Source: Adineta steineri (lineage: Eukaryota > Rotifera > Eurotatoria > Adinetida > Adinetidae). Taken from it: a stretch of 64,000 bases of DNA. The notes below the pieces were generated by a model that saw nothing but the letters and a program-made list of their open reading frames with translations, searched no databases and was not told the DNA's origin. The stretch is from assembly GCA_905250115.1 (NCBI GenBank), contig CAJNOI010000036.1, forward strand, positions 322,429 to 386,428, written 5' to 3'. Of this stretch, positions 13,004 to 25,450 are shown in pieces. Within the stretch, counting starts at the first letter, position 1. Each line of letters starts with the position of its first letter. Position numbers and translations under genes: made by a program.

Positions 13004-13290
13004 AATTATTCTATTATTTACTTTCACTTATTAAAAGTGTAATAATCTTATTGAATTCTTAATTAAATTCATATTTAATTATTAGTTGTCTGCGTTTTGT
13101 TGAAGACACATAAACATATGACAAATGATCATAGAAACGCAATTTTCATTTAATTTCTAACAGAATAACAAATAAATTTCAGTGAGATTTTCTTTAATTA
13201 AATTTTATAATAATTTTTTAATTCTATTCAATAAAATTCTTATTCAATAATAGTCGTTTTCATCTCTTTAATATTAAAGTTATTATAAAA
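13004..13290. repeat. non-coding paralogous block (copy at 26708-26960)
   Basis: Both copies begin with attattctattatttacttt and share a long collinear AT-rich sequence including aaacgcaattttcatttaat. No reading frame is conserved. Confidence 0.75.
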
Positions 13291-14168
13291 CCAAACCTAT
13301 TTGTCATTTTTTATGCTAAAGATAATCTTATTGTACAGCATTCAACTTTCAGTCAGTTTTTCTTTTGACTTTTTTTTCATTTTTATCAAGTTTTTTCATA
13401 CAAATCTCAGCAATAATATTACAATTCTTCTTTCCTTTAAATCGAGTAAGAAAAATAATTTGTCTCATTTATTTTAAAATTTGTCAAAATCAATTCTATG
13501 AACAAATCATCTAATCATCATTTATATTTTATTTAAAAAACATCACCACTATTATCTCTTCTTCTTTCATTATTATTTCAATGACAGAAACAACAATATC
13601 ATTAAATCTTATTTTATCACAAAATTGAGTAATTCATTATTCAAATATTTTCTTTGTCTTTTGATTTAATCACAAATCCTAAGTTCAAAATGAAAATAAC
13701 AAATATTTCATTACTATCATTATTATCAACACAATAGATCGAACCAAATAAATTAACAAGTTTATTTATTTTAAAAATAATTTTATTTATACAAAATATT
13801 AATTCAATCTATCCCATTTCAGCTTATCGTTCATTTTATTTATTCATACACACACCGAAGATTATCTCATATGCAATAGAATTTAAACATCATTTCTATG
13901 TATCTCAATCGAATCAGAAAATTTCATTTTAATTATTAAAATATAATTTCAAATCAATCACAACAAAATTCGTGAATAAAATAAACTTTTATTTTATTAT
14001 TTTAACAAATTACATCAAAACAGATATTTATCAATGAATGAAACTTAATTTAATTATTAACAGAAACTCATTTTGAACTTTTACATTTATTTAGGTTTCA
14101 ATCAAAATCAAAGAAAATGTTTTCATAAAAAAATTTAATTGTTCATTTCATCATCAACCTTGATAAAT

Positions 14169-16685
14169 TTAATTCAAATCAATATTAAATTTTTGTATTC
14201 GATGATTATGACAATCGACAACATAAAGATTACCTTCAATATCGAATGATAAACCTGCGGGATATTTGAACTGATTTGATTGTTCTCCTCTTCCATTTCC
14301 ACCAACAACAATACTACCTTCCTTAGAGCCTTCGCACCAACGCATTATTCGCTCATTCGACATATCAGCCACATAAACATTACCCAAATGATCGACAATC
14401 ACTCCTCGAGGATTAGACAATTGTGTCAAACTATTCCCCTTACCTTTTCCACCAGCAACAACAATACCTTCTTTTGCACCTTTCATCCATTTCATCACAC
14501 GATGATTCCTCCAATCCGACACATAAACTGAATGATGTTCATCAACGCAGATATGAGTAGGATGATTGAGTTGATTGAGAAGATTTCCTTCTCCTTTCCC
14601 ACCTGCTACTATTGTTCCTTCTTTCTCTCCTTGTTTCCATCGTCTCACTTCATGCTTCTTCCAATCAGAGACATAAAGATCTTCATTTTTGTCCATTATT
14701 AATCCCCAACAATCAATGTTAGAAATGATTGTTTCTCCATTTGTACCATCTTGACGAGACCATCGTACCACGCGTCGGTTCAGTCGATCACAAATGATGA
14801 GGGAATCATTCTTTTTATCAACAATCACATTTGCTGGTTCATTCAATTGATCACTTCCATTTCCATGCCCATTTCCACCTGCAACGACTTGATCATTCTT
14901 TGCTCCATATTTCCATTCAACAATACGATCATTCCCAGAATCAGCTATATAAATAGTTTGATCATCGTCATCAACATAGATACCTTGAGGTTGAAAGAGT
15001 TGATTTAATTGATTACCATGTCCATTTCCTCCAGCCATAGTAATTCCATGTCGTCTCCATTTAGTGTTGATATTAATATGATTGAGAAGAATTGATTGTC
15101 CTAAAAGAAAAATAAATCTTAAATATTTGAATGAAGTTGATGAATAAATGTAATAAAATAAAAATGATAGTTTGTATAAAAATGAATGTTGAGAGTTTGA
15201 TTTGTTGAATTAGTATGTTGAGAGGGTGATAATAAAACAAAGTAAAAATGATTTGAATTTATTTAATTGTAACTTAAATTTAATTTAATTTAAAACTTAT
15301 TTAATAAAATTGTTTTTGTATTTGTAAGGTAAAACGTGAAAAATATTTAAATGTTTTTATCTTTGAAAACTATTTCACAAACAAGTTTCTTGTTCTATAA
15401 GCTCCTGATAAACAAAACTAAATTCTACAAATATTTTAATAAGAACTCTTCAAGAACATTGTCACAATTTTCGTTTTTTGCTTAACAAAGATTCTTAAGA
15501 ATGAAAAATGAAAGAGACATAAATTAGACTTAAATAGATTTCTTCTTATTTTAACCAAAAAGAAATAAATTTAATTTGCAAATATAGAAGATTGATAAAT
15601 TCTATAAATAAATGAGAACGAAGTTGAAGATATTTTTCTATGAGAATAAAAACAGAACATAAAGTTATATTGTGATGATTTTTTAAACAGATGTTAAAGT
15701 ATCAAGAACTAATCTCACTCGCATCGAAATCAATAAAATGGATGAGACAAGAATTGTCAACATTATTTATAATGATATAGAATTATTTTAACTTTGTTTT
15801 CTTGAAATTATCCTTACAAATATGTCGAATTAATTTTAAAAAAATCTGATAGAACCAAATAGAGCAGTAAAGTAATACTAAAAAGCTTTTTTTAAATGAC
15901 TTTGCGGACACACTGTATTTTCTATGTTTATAGCGATTCAAAATTATTTCAGACTCACCAATTGGAAATTGTTGATTTAAATAAACTTTCCGTCGAAGCG
16001 AAGATACTCGAAATGGATATTGATCATTATTTGTTTCATTCATCATACCATTACAGACACCATACATTATTTCACCAATAGTTAAATTCGGTTGATCAAT
16101 ATGTTGAAAAAGATGAGATGTAAATAAACTATTTCGACCATTTTCTGATTTATCTAATGCAACTTTATTTGCTGTACATGCAAAACTAATAAATGAATGA
16201 CCAATCGGTCGCATACTTGAAAGACAATTAAAATTTGTTGATTCGCATACAAAACTATTTCGACAACAATCAAGAAGAAATATAGCTGCTGATGGACGAC
16301 GATTGATAATCTTTTCAAGCGTAACTTGAGCATTTATTGCTCGATATTCCAGATCAGTATTTGTTTTAATTCGATCGTCATCAATGGGCATAAGAAAATT
16401 TAGATGACTCCATTGACATCCGTGACCGGCAAAAAAGAAAAGAACAAGATCACCTGGATTTATCTTATCGTTAAACGTTTCAATAATTCTATTCATCTGT
16501 TCATATGTCAAATTAGTACCAATTGTGATTTCAAAGTCAATTTTATATAATTTGTTAGCAAGATCTTCAGCATCATTGATACAATATTGAAGTTGACTAT
16601 TTTTCTTGTATTTATTGTTGCCAATGAGAAGAGCTCGTTTTGTATGAATTGAGTTATTTGATGTTGAAAATCCGGGAACCGTAAT
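14169..16685 (-). CDS. caspase-like protease fused to an NHL beta-propeller (5' exon not found)
   Basis: Exon 15959-16685 encodes a peptidase C14 (caspase/metacaspase-like) domain with the histidine in FFFAGHGC (about residue 88) and the nucleophile in LLDCCRNS (about residue 141). It ends in phase 1 at CCAATTG|GTGAGT. Exon 14169-15100 (932 bases) starts one base short of a codon after CTTTTAG; joining them gives GGA and one frame of 552 residues. The second exon encodes about six NHL blades (VAGGNGxGN, YVSDWxNHRVMKW), which form a protein- or ligand-binding propeller. No initiator ATG precedes the caspase motifs and TATATATAG abuts the exon, so an upstream exon is missing. The fusion rests on splice phase and lack of any start or promoter-like interruption; transcript evidence is lacking. 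Confidence 0.7.
15101..15958 (-). other. phase-1 intron joining caspase and NHL exons
   Basis: Donor GTGAGT at the right end, acceptor CTTTTAG at the left end, 858 bases. It is much longer than other introns here and corresponds in position and phase to the 786-base intron before the NHL exon at 37319-38250. Confidence 0.6.
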
Positions 16686-17503
16686 CTATATATATAAATT
16701 TACAACGATTCGTTAAATTTTTATAAAAAAAACGGACGAGACTAGAAGTACTGTCTGTTGAGACTTCTGTTTGAATCTACAGAGCTTGTGAAAACTGCTG
16801 TTTTTACATTGTACAGACTGGTGTATTTGATTAGAATTTAATTAATGACATATTGTTACAAAAAAGATACGTTTAAAAGAGCTTTCGATATGGATACGAA
16901 TAATAAAATGTTCGTAGCCAAACGTTCTTTAAATAGCTTATCAAGCTACAACGAAATACTTTTTTGAGTAAAACAACTGATACATTCAGTGAATTAATCA
17001 TGCAACATAAAGAAGAGTAAGAGTGAAGGCGAAGCAAAGATAAAAACTAGAATTCTATCCTGTCCAAGATCGAGTAGAGAAGTTGGCTGACTGCACAAAC
17101 CTCAAATGTGTTCGAATACAATTTCATATGACATCTACTAATTCTCAATGTAAGGCTCACGAAGAAGAAACCATAATGAATTTTAATCCGGTGTAGCTAT
17201 TTTTGATAAGCAGAAAAGCAAGAAATAATGAATCTAAATATATTGCCGTATAATAAAATTCTCAGCTGTTAATTATCATCTTTTTCGCATTTTTATAGCT
17301 TCCGTATAGAGTCGAATTTCGAAAGACAGATTTCATATGTACAGTTGTCACCTTCTTGCGATCTCAGCAAACTTTTTCCTAATTTAACATGATTGTATAG
17401 CACATCAGTCAAAAATTTCAACTCAATGTCATCAATACTCTTTCAGCGAAGATCCATTTTAGTGATTATTTTCAGAAAAAGGTAAACAAGTGTGCAAAGA
17501 AAT
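16686..17503. other. stretch upstream of the caspase exon
   Basis: It should hold the first exon and promoter of the caspase-NHL gene, but no ATG exon with a matching phase-0 donor was recognised. Its left-to-right end contains the decayed LRR exon at 17389-17469. Confidence 0.4.
17389..17469 (-). pseudogene. decayed LRR exon beyond the array end
   Basis: It matches the exon type at 18914-18997 but is three bases shorter, and its 3' splice site reads AA instead of AG (plus strand tt instead of ct). It would therefore be skipped, leaving the exon at 17522 as terminal. Confidence 0.7.
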
Positions 17504-20500
17504 TTAAAAAAAACGACCTACTTTATCATTTCGTATTTGAATTGCTGCACTCACAGTTGTATAATAGCTACCAGAATTTCCTTCGAGGTTCAATTTAATA
17601 AGTGTCTATGTTAAAGAATAACGATACTAAAATAAGATAAATGAGAAGTGTTGAAGGTTTACTTTGTTTTCTTTTAAGGCATCATCAAGGCATTGCAATC
17701 CATTGTTACTGATTTGATTGTAGGAGAGTTCGAGAATGGTGAGTACCTATGAAGTAAAAGTAAAAACTATTATGATATCAAATGTGAGTGAGCTATTACT
17801 TTGTTGTTTTTTAATGCATTAGCTAAATACTTTATTCCGGTGTCACTAATTTTATTTTCCCGAAGGTTCATGTAAGTGATTGTCTATTTCACAGCAAAAA
17901 ATATAATCATTAATTATATTAGATAACAAAATATCTTACTTTGTTTTTGTATAATTCATTTGCTAATAATTTTATTTCATTGTCTCCATACTGGTGCCAT
18001 CGAAGATCTATACTGGTGAGTGTCTGTTAGAAAAAAAAGTAAAACATTAAGTAGAAAGTCGATCAATCGTAAAAGACCTTATCGTTCCGAATTCCAATTG
18101 CTATTCCAATAGCTTCACAATATTTACTCTTGTTATAATCTAGTCTCACCTTCATTATTGTCTGTAGGATAAATAAAACTAGTTAAAACGAAGACATCAT
18201 CTCACAAACGAACTTTGTTCGTTTCCAATGAATTAAATAGTTCATGTGCCCCAATATCTTCAATTGCATTGTTCGAAAGGTCTAGTGTAACTAGCGTCTG
18301 TTCAAAAATAACAATATCAACAATAATAATTAAATAAGGAAAAAAAACATTTTACAGTATTGTTTCGTAGCATATCAGCTAAATATTGTGCTCCGATATC
18401 GCTTATTTCATTACGCGATAGATTCAATTCCGTGATTGTCTATGTCACAATGAAAACTCTAAATAATACTTAAATAAATTGAGATAATAAATTACAGTGT
18501 TATTTTGTAATGCATTAGCTAAATATTGAGTTCCAGTGTCTTCAATATGATTCTCCGAAAGATTTATCATAGTCATCATCTGTGTCAAATGAAAAAATAT
18601 TCATTAGGATAGAAAAATTTTAAAATAAAATTCACCTGGTTTGTTTGTAATAGACCATTTAAGTATTTTGCTCCAATATATCCTATTTGATTCCTCGAGA
18701 GATTTAGTATCGTTAATGTCTGTGAGAAAAGATAAACTTCACTATGACGAAAATGTACGCAAATTAATAATCACTTTGTTGTTTTGTAATGCATCAGCTA
18801 AATATTGAATTCCAATGTCACTTATTTTATTTTGCTCAAGATTCAACTCAGTGATTGTCTATATCACAATAAAACTATAATCATCAATGTAACAAATAGA
18901 GAAATGATGCTACTTCATTGTTGTATACTGCATCAGTCAAAAATTTCATCGCAGTATCATCAATACTCTTTCCATGAAGATCCATTTTAGTGATTGTCTT
19001 CAGAAAAAGTAAAAACTTATGAGAAAGAATCTCGAAGAAACGAATTACTTTATCATTGTATATTTGAATTGCTGCACTCACAGTTGTACAGTACCTACCA
19101 GGATTTCCTTTGAGGTTCAATTTAATAAGTGTCTATGTTAAAGAATAACGATACTAAAATAAGATAAATGAGAAGTGTTGAAGGTCTACTTTATTCTCTT
19201 TGCAGGCATCATAAAGATGTTGTATTCCATTGTTACCGATTTCATTGTGGGAAAGGTTAAGAGTAGTGAGTACCTATGCAGAAAAAGTAAAAATGATTAT
19301 GCTTTCAAATGTGAGTCAACTATCACTTTGTTGTCTTTTAATGCATTCGCAAAATGTTTTGTTCCAATATCTCCGATTTTATTCTGAGAAAGGTCCAACT
19401 TGATAAGCGTCTATATCGCATGGAAAACAATAAACATGAGGATAAATAAATCTGGAATAAATTTTACATGATTCGTTTGTAATACATCGCTTAAGTATTT
19501 TATTCCAGTATCTCCGATTGTATTCTGGGAAAGGTCCAACTCAATGATTGTCTGTATCACAACGAAAGTAAGATCATCAATGAAACAAATAGAGAAATGA
19601 TGTTACTTTATTGTTGATTAGTGCATCAGTCAAAAACTTCATCCCAATGTCATTAATACTCTTCCCACAAAGATTCATTTTAGTGATTGTCTTCAGAAAA
19701 AGATAGACAATTGTGAGAAAGAATTTGGAAGAAACAAATTACTTTATTATCTCTTATTTGAATTGCTGCACTCACAGTTGCACAATAGCTACCAGGATTT
19801 CCTTCGAGGTTCAATTTGATAAGTGTCTATACCAAAGAATGACCATACTAAAGATAAATGAGAAGCGTTGAATATTTACTTTGTTTTCTTTGAATGCATC
19901 ATAAAGATATTGTGCTCCATTGTTTCCGATTCGATTGTGGGAGAGTTCGAGGATGGTGAGTACCTATGCAGGAAAAGTAAAAATGATTCTGTTATCAAAT
20001 GTACGTCAGGTATCACTTTGTTGTTTTTTAATGCATCAGCTAAATATAGAATTCCTGTGTCTCCAATGTGATTCTTCGAAAGGTCCAACTCGATAAGTGT
20101 CTATATCATAATGAAACTATGATTATCAATGTAACAAATAGAGAAATGATGGTACTTCATTGTTGATTACTGCATTAGTCAAAAATTTCATCCCGATGTC
20201 ATCAATGCTCTTCCCACAAAGATTCATTTTCGTGATTGTCTTTAGAAAAAAGTAAAAATTTGGGAGAAAGAATATAGAAGAAATGAATTACTTTATTATT
20301 TCGTATTTGAATTGCTGCACTCACAACTGTACAGTAGCTACCAGGATTTCCTTTGAGGTTCAATTTAATAAGTGCCTATACCAAAGAATGACCATACTAA
20401 AGATAAATGAAAAGTGTTGAAGGTTTACTTTGTTGTCTTTTAATGCATCAGCCAAATATAGAATTCCTGTGTCTCCAATGCGATTCTTCGAAAGGTCCAA

Positions 20501-23500
20501 CTCAATGATTGTCTATACCACAATGAAACCATGATCATCAATGGAACAAATGAGAAATGATGTTACTTCATTGTTGTATAGTGCATCAGCCAAAAATTTC
20601 ATCTTGATGTCATCGATACTCTTTTCGTGAAGATCCATTTTAGTGATTGTCTTCAGAAAAAGTAAAAACTTATGAGAAAGAATCTCGAAGAAACGAATTA
20701 CTTTATCATTGTATATTTGAATTGCTGCACTCACAGTTGTACAATAGCGACCAGGATTTTCTTTGAGGTTCAATTTAATAAGTGTCTATGTTAAAGAATA
20801 ACGATACTAAAATAAGATAAATGAGAAGTGCTGAAGCTTTACTTTATTCTCTTTGCAGGCATCATAAAGATATTGTATTCCATTGTTACCGATTTCATTG
20901 TGGGAAAGGTTAAGAGTAGTGAGTACCTATGCAGGGATAGTAAAAATTATTATGATATCAAATGTGAGTCAACTATCACTTTGTTGTCTTTTAATGCATT
21001 CGCAAAATGTTTTGTTCCAATATCTCCGATTTTATTCCGTGAAAGGTTCAACTCAATGATTGTCTATATCATAACGAAACTATGATCATCAGAGAAACAA
21101 ATAGAGAAATGATGTTACTTTATTGTTGATTAGTGTATGAGTCAAAAACTTCATCCCAATGTCATCGATACTCTTCCCACTAAGATCGATTTTAGTGATT
21201 GTCTTCAAAGAAAAGTAAGAAGTTATGAGAAGAAATCTAGAGGAAAGGGATTACTTTATCATTTCGTATTTGAATTGCTAGACTCACAATTGCACAATAG
21301 CTACCAAGATTGCATTCAAGGTTCAATTCAATAAGTGTCTATGCCAAAGAATGACGATACTTATGAGAAATGAGAAATGTTGAATGTTTACTTTGTTTTC
21401 TTTTAAGGCATCATAAAGATATAGTGCTCCCTTGTTTCCAATTCGATTGTGGGAAAGATCCAGAGTGGCAAGTGTCTGTGTATACGATAAGAAATAAGTA
21501 TGATTTAAATGTGTCTGAGAAATATCTAACTTGATGGTTTTGTAATGTGGCTGCCAAATACTGTGCTCCAATGTCGCCAATCTCATTACGTGAAAGATCA
21601 ACTGTGGTTAATGTCTGAATGATATATAAAAGGTGAATTTCAGTGTACGAAGTTTGAAAATTATGTCACTTTGTAGTTTAGTAGCGCCACAGCTACATAT
21701 TGTATCAAATTATCTCCAATTTGATTGCGGGAAATATTTAATTCAAAGGATGCCTATGTAAAAACATAACAGTATACATCATGAAATGCAAACGGGTGTG
21801 AAGAATCATAGATGAAATCAGTACTGAAACTCGTCACAAAAGATTGTGATTTGTATGATCTTGTATAAAATATGAGTAAGATCTATTCATATTTTTTTTT
21901 TGTGCAACTGAAATAATATAATTCGTTTATTCTATTCGACTGAGAATGTAAGCGTACTTCATGAAATACCTATATTGCGTATGTGTTCGAGCTTTATTCT
22001 AAAAGTAGACATTCTGTTCTACAAAAACAGCTCATACGACCATTCTTATACGTATAAGAAGGTTGTATCAGACTTACCTCATTTTCGATGTTATAGATCA
22101 TATTGTAATTTCGATGCAAAATTAAGCGACAATTAGGTTTTGTTGATGATACTTCAAATACAGGAGATTCTGCTTGGACTTCAACCTCTGTACAGATCGG
22201 TGTTGTATAAAGTATAGTTTTCATTGCTAGTGGAATATAGTCACAAGTAACAAACCAATTTTTGTTGTTGAGCCAGAACGGACTTTGAAATGGTACGATA
22301 AGTGAATCTAAAGTAGCGGTATCACAGGATTTCTTGCTAGTACAAGTAAGAGAAAATTGAAATTGATTCAGTAAAAGTAGTTTCTTTTGAATGAATTGTT
22401 CCCAATAAGAACCATCAAATATCGAATCAAGTTTCGATCTAGATGAAACCAGTTCCAGATGACTAAGTGACGGTGTCAGTGAAAGAAAGCACTCCAGCTC
22501 TTGAGGCGATAGTCTGCAGTCACCAATAGTCAATGAATCCAATTGCAGATACACTGTTAAATCAAAGCATAGGATATGTACCATTTAAATAGCTGATTTT
22601 GTTTCGTTTTGATATTCTCTCTTCTAACATATTTCTGAAAAGCTGAGTTTACAAGTAGTTGACACAGATGATCGAACTTTCTCTAAGCTGTGTTTAATTT
22701 TCTTTCATAAAAAAATCTAACAGATAGTCAAAAATTGGGTCTATATCATTTTTTACTGGTAAACCTGAATTTGACTGAAAATTAAAAATGTTGGAGAACA
22801 TGATGAGCTAAAAAATGTCCAAGTGAAGTTGAGGGAGAGTGAAAATATTTTTCTTCGATATGTTTACGTTATAGATTATTCAGGTGGATATTTTTCATTG
22901 GTAGCTATTGATTTTATCGTAAATAGGGATGAAGGCTATACAGGTGTGCTAAAAATACTTTTAATATTCTTTTTCGATATTTTCAATTTTGGTCTTTTCA
23001 TTATCCTAAGCGTCTATGCAAAAAACTTTTCAATTAGAGCTTTTTCGTGTTACTAATTTAAAGTTTATAACTAAGTCAAATAATAAAATGTGCTCATATC
23101 TCATATCTTTGATCAACCTAGAATACATATGGCAGTATAACACAGCCCAATAAAGAAGAGTTGGAATCGATAAAATTGTTTTGTTAAGTGAAAACTATCC
23201 CAAATCGTAATCATCATTCGGACTCGTTTAATCAGATTATAAGTTGACTGAAAAGAACTATGAGAACAAACCCTTTTAGACTTGTACTAGTCTCAGTGAA
23301 ATTTCTTGGCGAGCCTAATATAAGCTCGAATGATAAATATCTCTGTATCATTATTATAATGACTTAAGAGTCCATTTTACGCTGCGGTACACTGTTAGGG
23401 AGCTGAAACTTCTATCCAAGGAGTGTGTTCCGGTCAGATTGTGAGCCTAGTCCGAACTTTATGTAACCGAAAAGAATTGCTACCTATACAGTGAAATAGA

Positions 23501-24239
23501 TGATGTTGAAAAGATGCATATTTAAGTTTGTACCTGTAGAATCAAATGTTGTAAGTGCATATGAAGAAACGGTTTGATCAGTTTTGTCCATAATACAGTT
23601 TCTAATAACAAGTGTTCTTAAACGGAGCGAATTACAAAGAATGATACAGTATTGATGATAAGAACAATCCCTGACTGTCAGTTGTTCTAATGTACTTTGG
23701 ATAGGCCACATTATTTGATTAGTTATATAATCCAGATCAATTAAACGTAGTTTTTGAAGATTGGTTTGAACGACAACTGGAAAGATGATTGATAAGGCTG
23801 TATTATTGTCCGCTCGCTCACGCATATTGACTGTCAGTGAAACTAGAGAATTAATGGTAGCATTAAGAAAAAATTCGTTCATTTGATTGCAGTTGACTTT
23901 ATAGAGAGTCAATGAACGAAGTCTAGTGAATTGACTAATGTTGACGTTTGAGAGAAAAAAATTGATGTACCATTGGCTGTCATTGGAGCCATAGAATATA
24001 AGTGAAGTGACGTTGAAAGGTTGAACGAGACGAGAAATAATTTTAAAGGAAGGATATCTCTTTGAAGTGGAGTTGTCAGTTGAATTGTAATGGAGTTGAA
24101 AACGATTATAAGAGTTGACAATCGCATGAAGTTGTCTGCAAACCGAACGGATCGAAAGAACAATAGTGTACGCATCGAGATAATCAAAGATACGATGCAG
24201 AAGTTCAACAGGCAAACAGACAAGCGGTGAGTTTGACAT
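17504..24239 (-). CDS. F-box protein with a 31-exon LRR array (33 exons)
   Basis: Exon 1 (23534-24239) carries an F-box (LPVELLHRIFDYLDAY) and leucine-rich sequence, ending in phase 1. Exon 2 (22078-22553) restores the frame and ends at a perfect donor GAG|GTAAGT in phase 0. Then follow 31 exons of 84 bases, each one 28-residue LRR, starting at 21670, 21531, 21392, 21255, 21119, 20980, 20843, 20702, 20567, 20429, 20292, 20156, 20017, 19880, 19743, 19607, 19468, 19327, 19190, 19049, 18914, 18775, 18636, 18496, 18356, 18214, 18078, 17940, 17800, 17663 and 17522. Reading through the last donor gives five residues and a TAA at 17504-17506, for about 1267 residues in all. Likely an SCF substrate receptor with a very long solenoid. 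ATAAATG follows a good acceptor at 24244, so the 5' UTR is probably spliced. Confidence 0.78.
17522..21753 (-). repeat. higher-order tandem array of LRR exons
   Basis: Thirty-one 84-base exons alternate with introns of about 51-57 bases. Four exon types recur in fixed order (types of 21392, 21255, 21119 and 20980), giving a unit of about 550 bases that repeats with losses of single exons. The block around 18884-19340 and that around 20540-20990 are nearly identical through their introns, showing recent unequal exchange. Confidence 0.85.
22554..23533 (-). other. long intron of the F-box/LRR gene
   Basis: Donor CTACAG|GTACAA and acceptor TTTAACAG bound 980 bases. Small frames in it, such as that at 22823-23056, show no family features. 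Confidence 0.6.
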
Positions 24240-24680
24240 TTATCTGAAAACTTAGAATAAATTAAAAATTTCTAGGCTAAGCGGTTACTCTATCGTATAA
24301 ATACGATATTTTATAGCACTTTACATTAAAAAAAAATCGATAAGAAACTAAACTTGTATACTTGAGACGGTATTCAAACCTTTTTTAAATTCTATCTCGT
24401 ATCTGGTTATTTTCACTCTAAAGCGCAAGCAATGTATATAATAAAATACCCACTAACGTATCTTTTATCTTGAAAGTATGTGCATGCAAAATATGATTTC
24501 TCGCCTCATGTTGACGACAATACAGGTATACAAATACTGCAAACGTTATCACATCTGTAGAATAGAAGCGGTGCCTTTAAAATAAACTAAACAAATTATT
24601 TACATATATATTCAACTATCTCACGATATTGATACCGAATATAAAAATATATTGTCAAACAAACTAGATATTAGAATACA

Positions 24681-24733
24681 ATCTTAAGGGTGTGAGTGTG
24701 AATGTAATCTTAAACTCACACCTTACCCTTAAG
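24681..24733. repeat. telomere-like palindrome 5
   Basis: ATCTTAAGGGTGTGAGTGTG pairs with CTCACACCTTACCCTTAAG. Confidence 0.75.
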
Positions 24734-25065
24734 TTTAGGAATTACAACAGTCTCATCGATTTCAGACAAAAAGTGGACAATACTGAAGAATCTCATGGAA
24801 TCTCGAAGAATGCTCGGGAATGTTGAAGAATCCTAAAGTATCGCAGAAAATTCAGGGAAACTTGGATTCTGCTTTTTTCCTCAAGTTTCATTTGCTATTT
24901 TTTATAGTTATTACTATCACTTATAATAAAACTCTGTCCTGTGTGTCGCTCACTTTATATTTCGAAGTATGGTGGGAATAAAGAACAGAACAAATTCTTT
25001 TTTTCCAACTTTCTTCAAAAATAAGAGATAATATCGTTACTAACAAAAAAACACCTTTGCTCTAT

Positions 25066-25103
25066 AGGGTGAGTGTGTGAACTAAGAGACACCCACACCC
25101 TCA
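25066..25103. repeat. telomere-like palindrome 6
   Basis: AGGGTGAGTGTGTG pairs with ACACCCACACCCTCA. A block paralogous to 41105-41560 begins directly after it. Confidence 0.7.
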
Positions 25104-25104
25104 T

Positions 25105-25450
25105 GTAAAGATAAAATCGTGATCGAATAACATTAACTTACCTTAGAAAACGAAGCGAAGCGCAATAAGATGCTTTGAAAAATATGATTAAAAGAATAAA
25201 AATGACTGAGTTAGATGAAAATAAATTCTTTATATACACGTGGTTTATCTTTGTTCTTTGTATTCGTTTGAGTTTATAAGAAGTAACTTTTATTCGCCTC
25301 TTTTCTCCGTCCTTATCAACAAATAAATGAATTTATCACAAGCAAACGAAAATTGAAAATGCAGCAGAATCAAAGTTGTTTGAGAGAGTTTTTTTTGATT
25401 AAAACAACTGGGTCGAACAAAAGAGCGCAAGCATACGAGACATACTGAAG
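25105..25450 (-). promoter_or_regulatory. probable promoter and 5' UTR exon of the F-box/LRR gene
   Basis: A donor CTAAG|GTAAGT (GT at 25140-25141) faces the acceptor TTTTCAG at 24244, just before ATAAATG. The block is paralogous to 41105-41560, which has CTAAG|GTAGGT at the same place upstream of the ART-TPR-NHL gene. Shared position and donor support a 5' leader rather than chance similarity. Confidence 0.45.

Larger units (their letters stand above)
11645..14168. other. intergenic, very AT-rich
   Basis: No gene supported. It contains palindromes at 12056-12114 and 12826-12874, a block 13004-13290 paralogous to 26708-26960, and from about 14040 a 3' flank shared with the other NHL gene. 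Confidence 0.6.

Noticed and set aside
22823-23056. 77-codon plus-strand frame with hydrophobic segment
   Set aside because: It lies inside the intron of the F-box/LRR gene and has no recognisable features.
24770-24860. Repeating GAAGAATC / GGAATCTCGAAGAATG pattern resembling a heat-shock element or minisatellite
   Set aside because: GAA/TTC spacing is irregular and only a few degenerate units are present.
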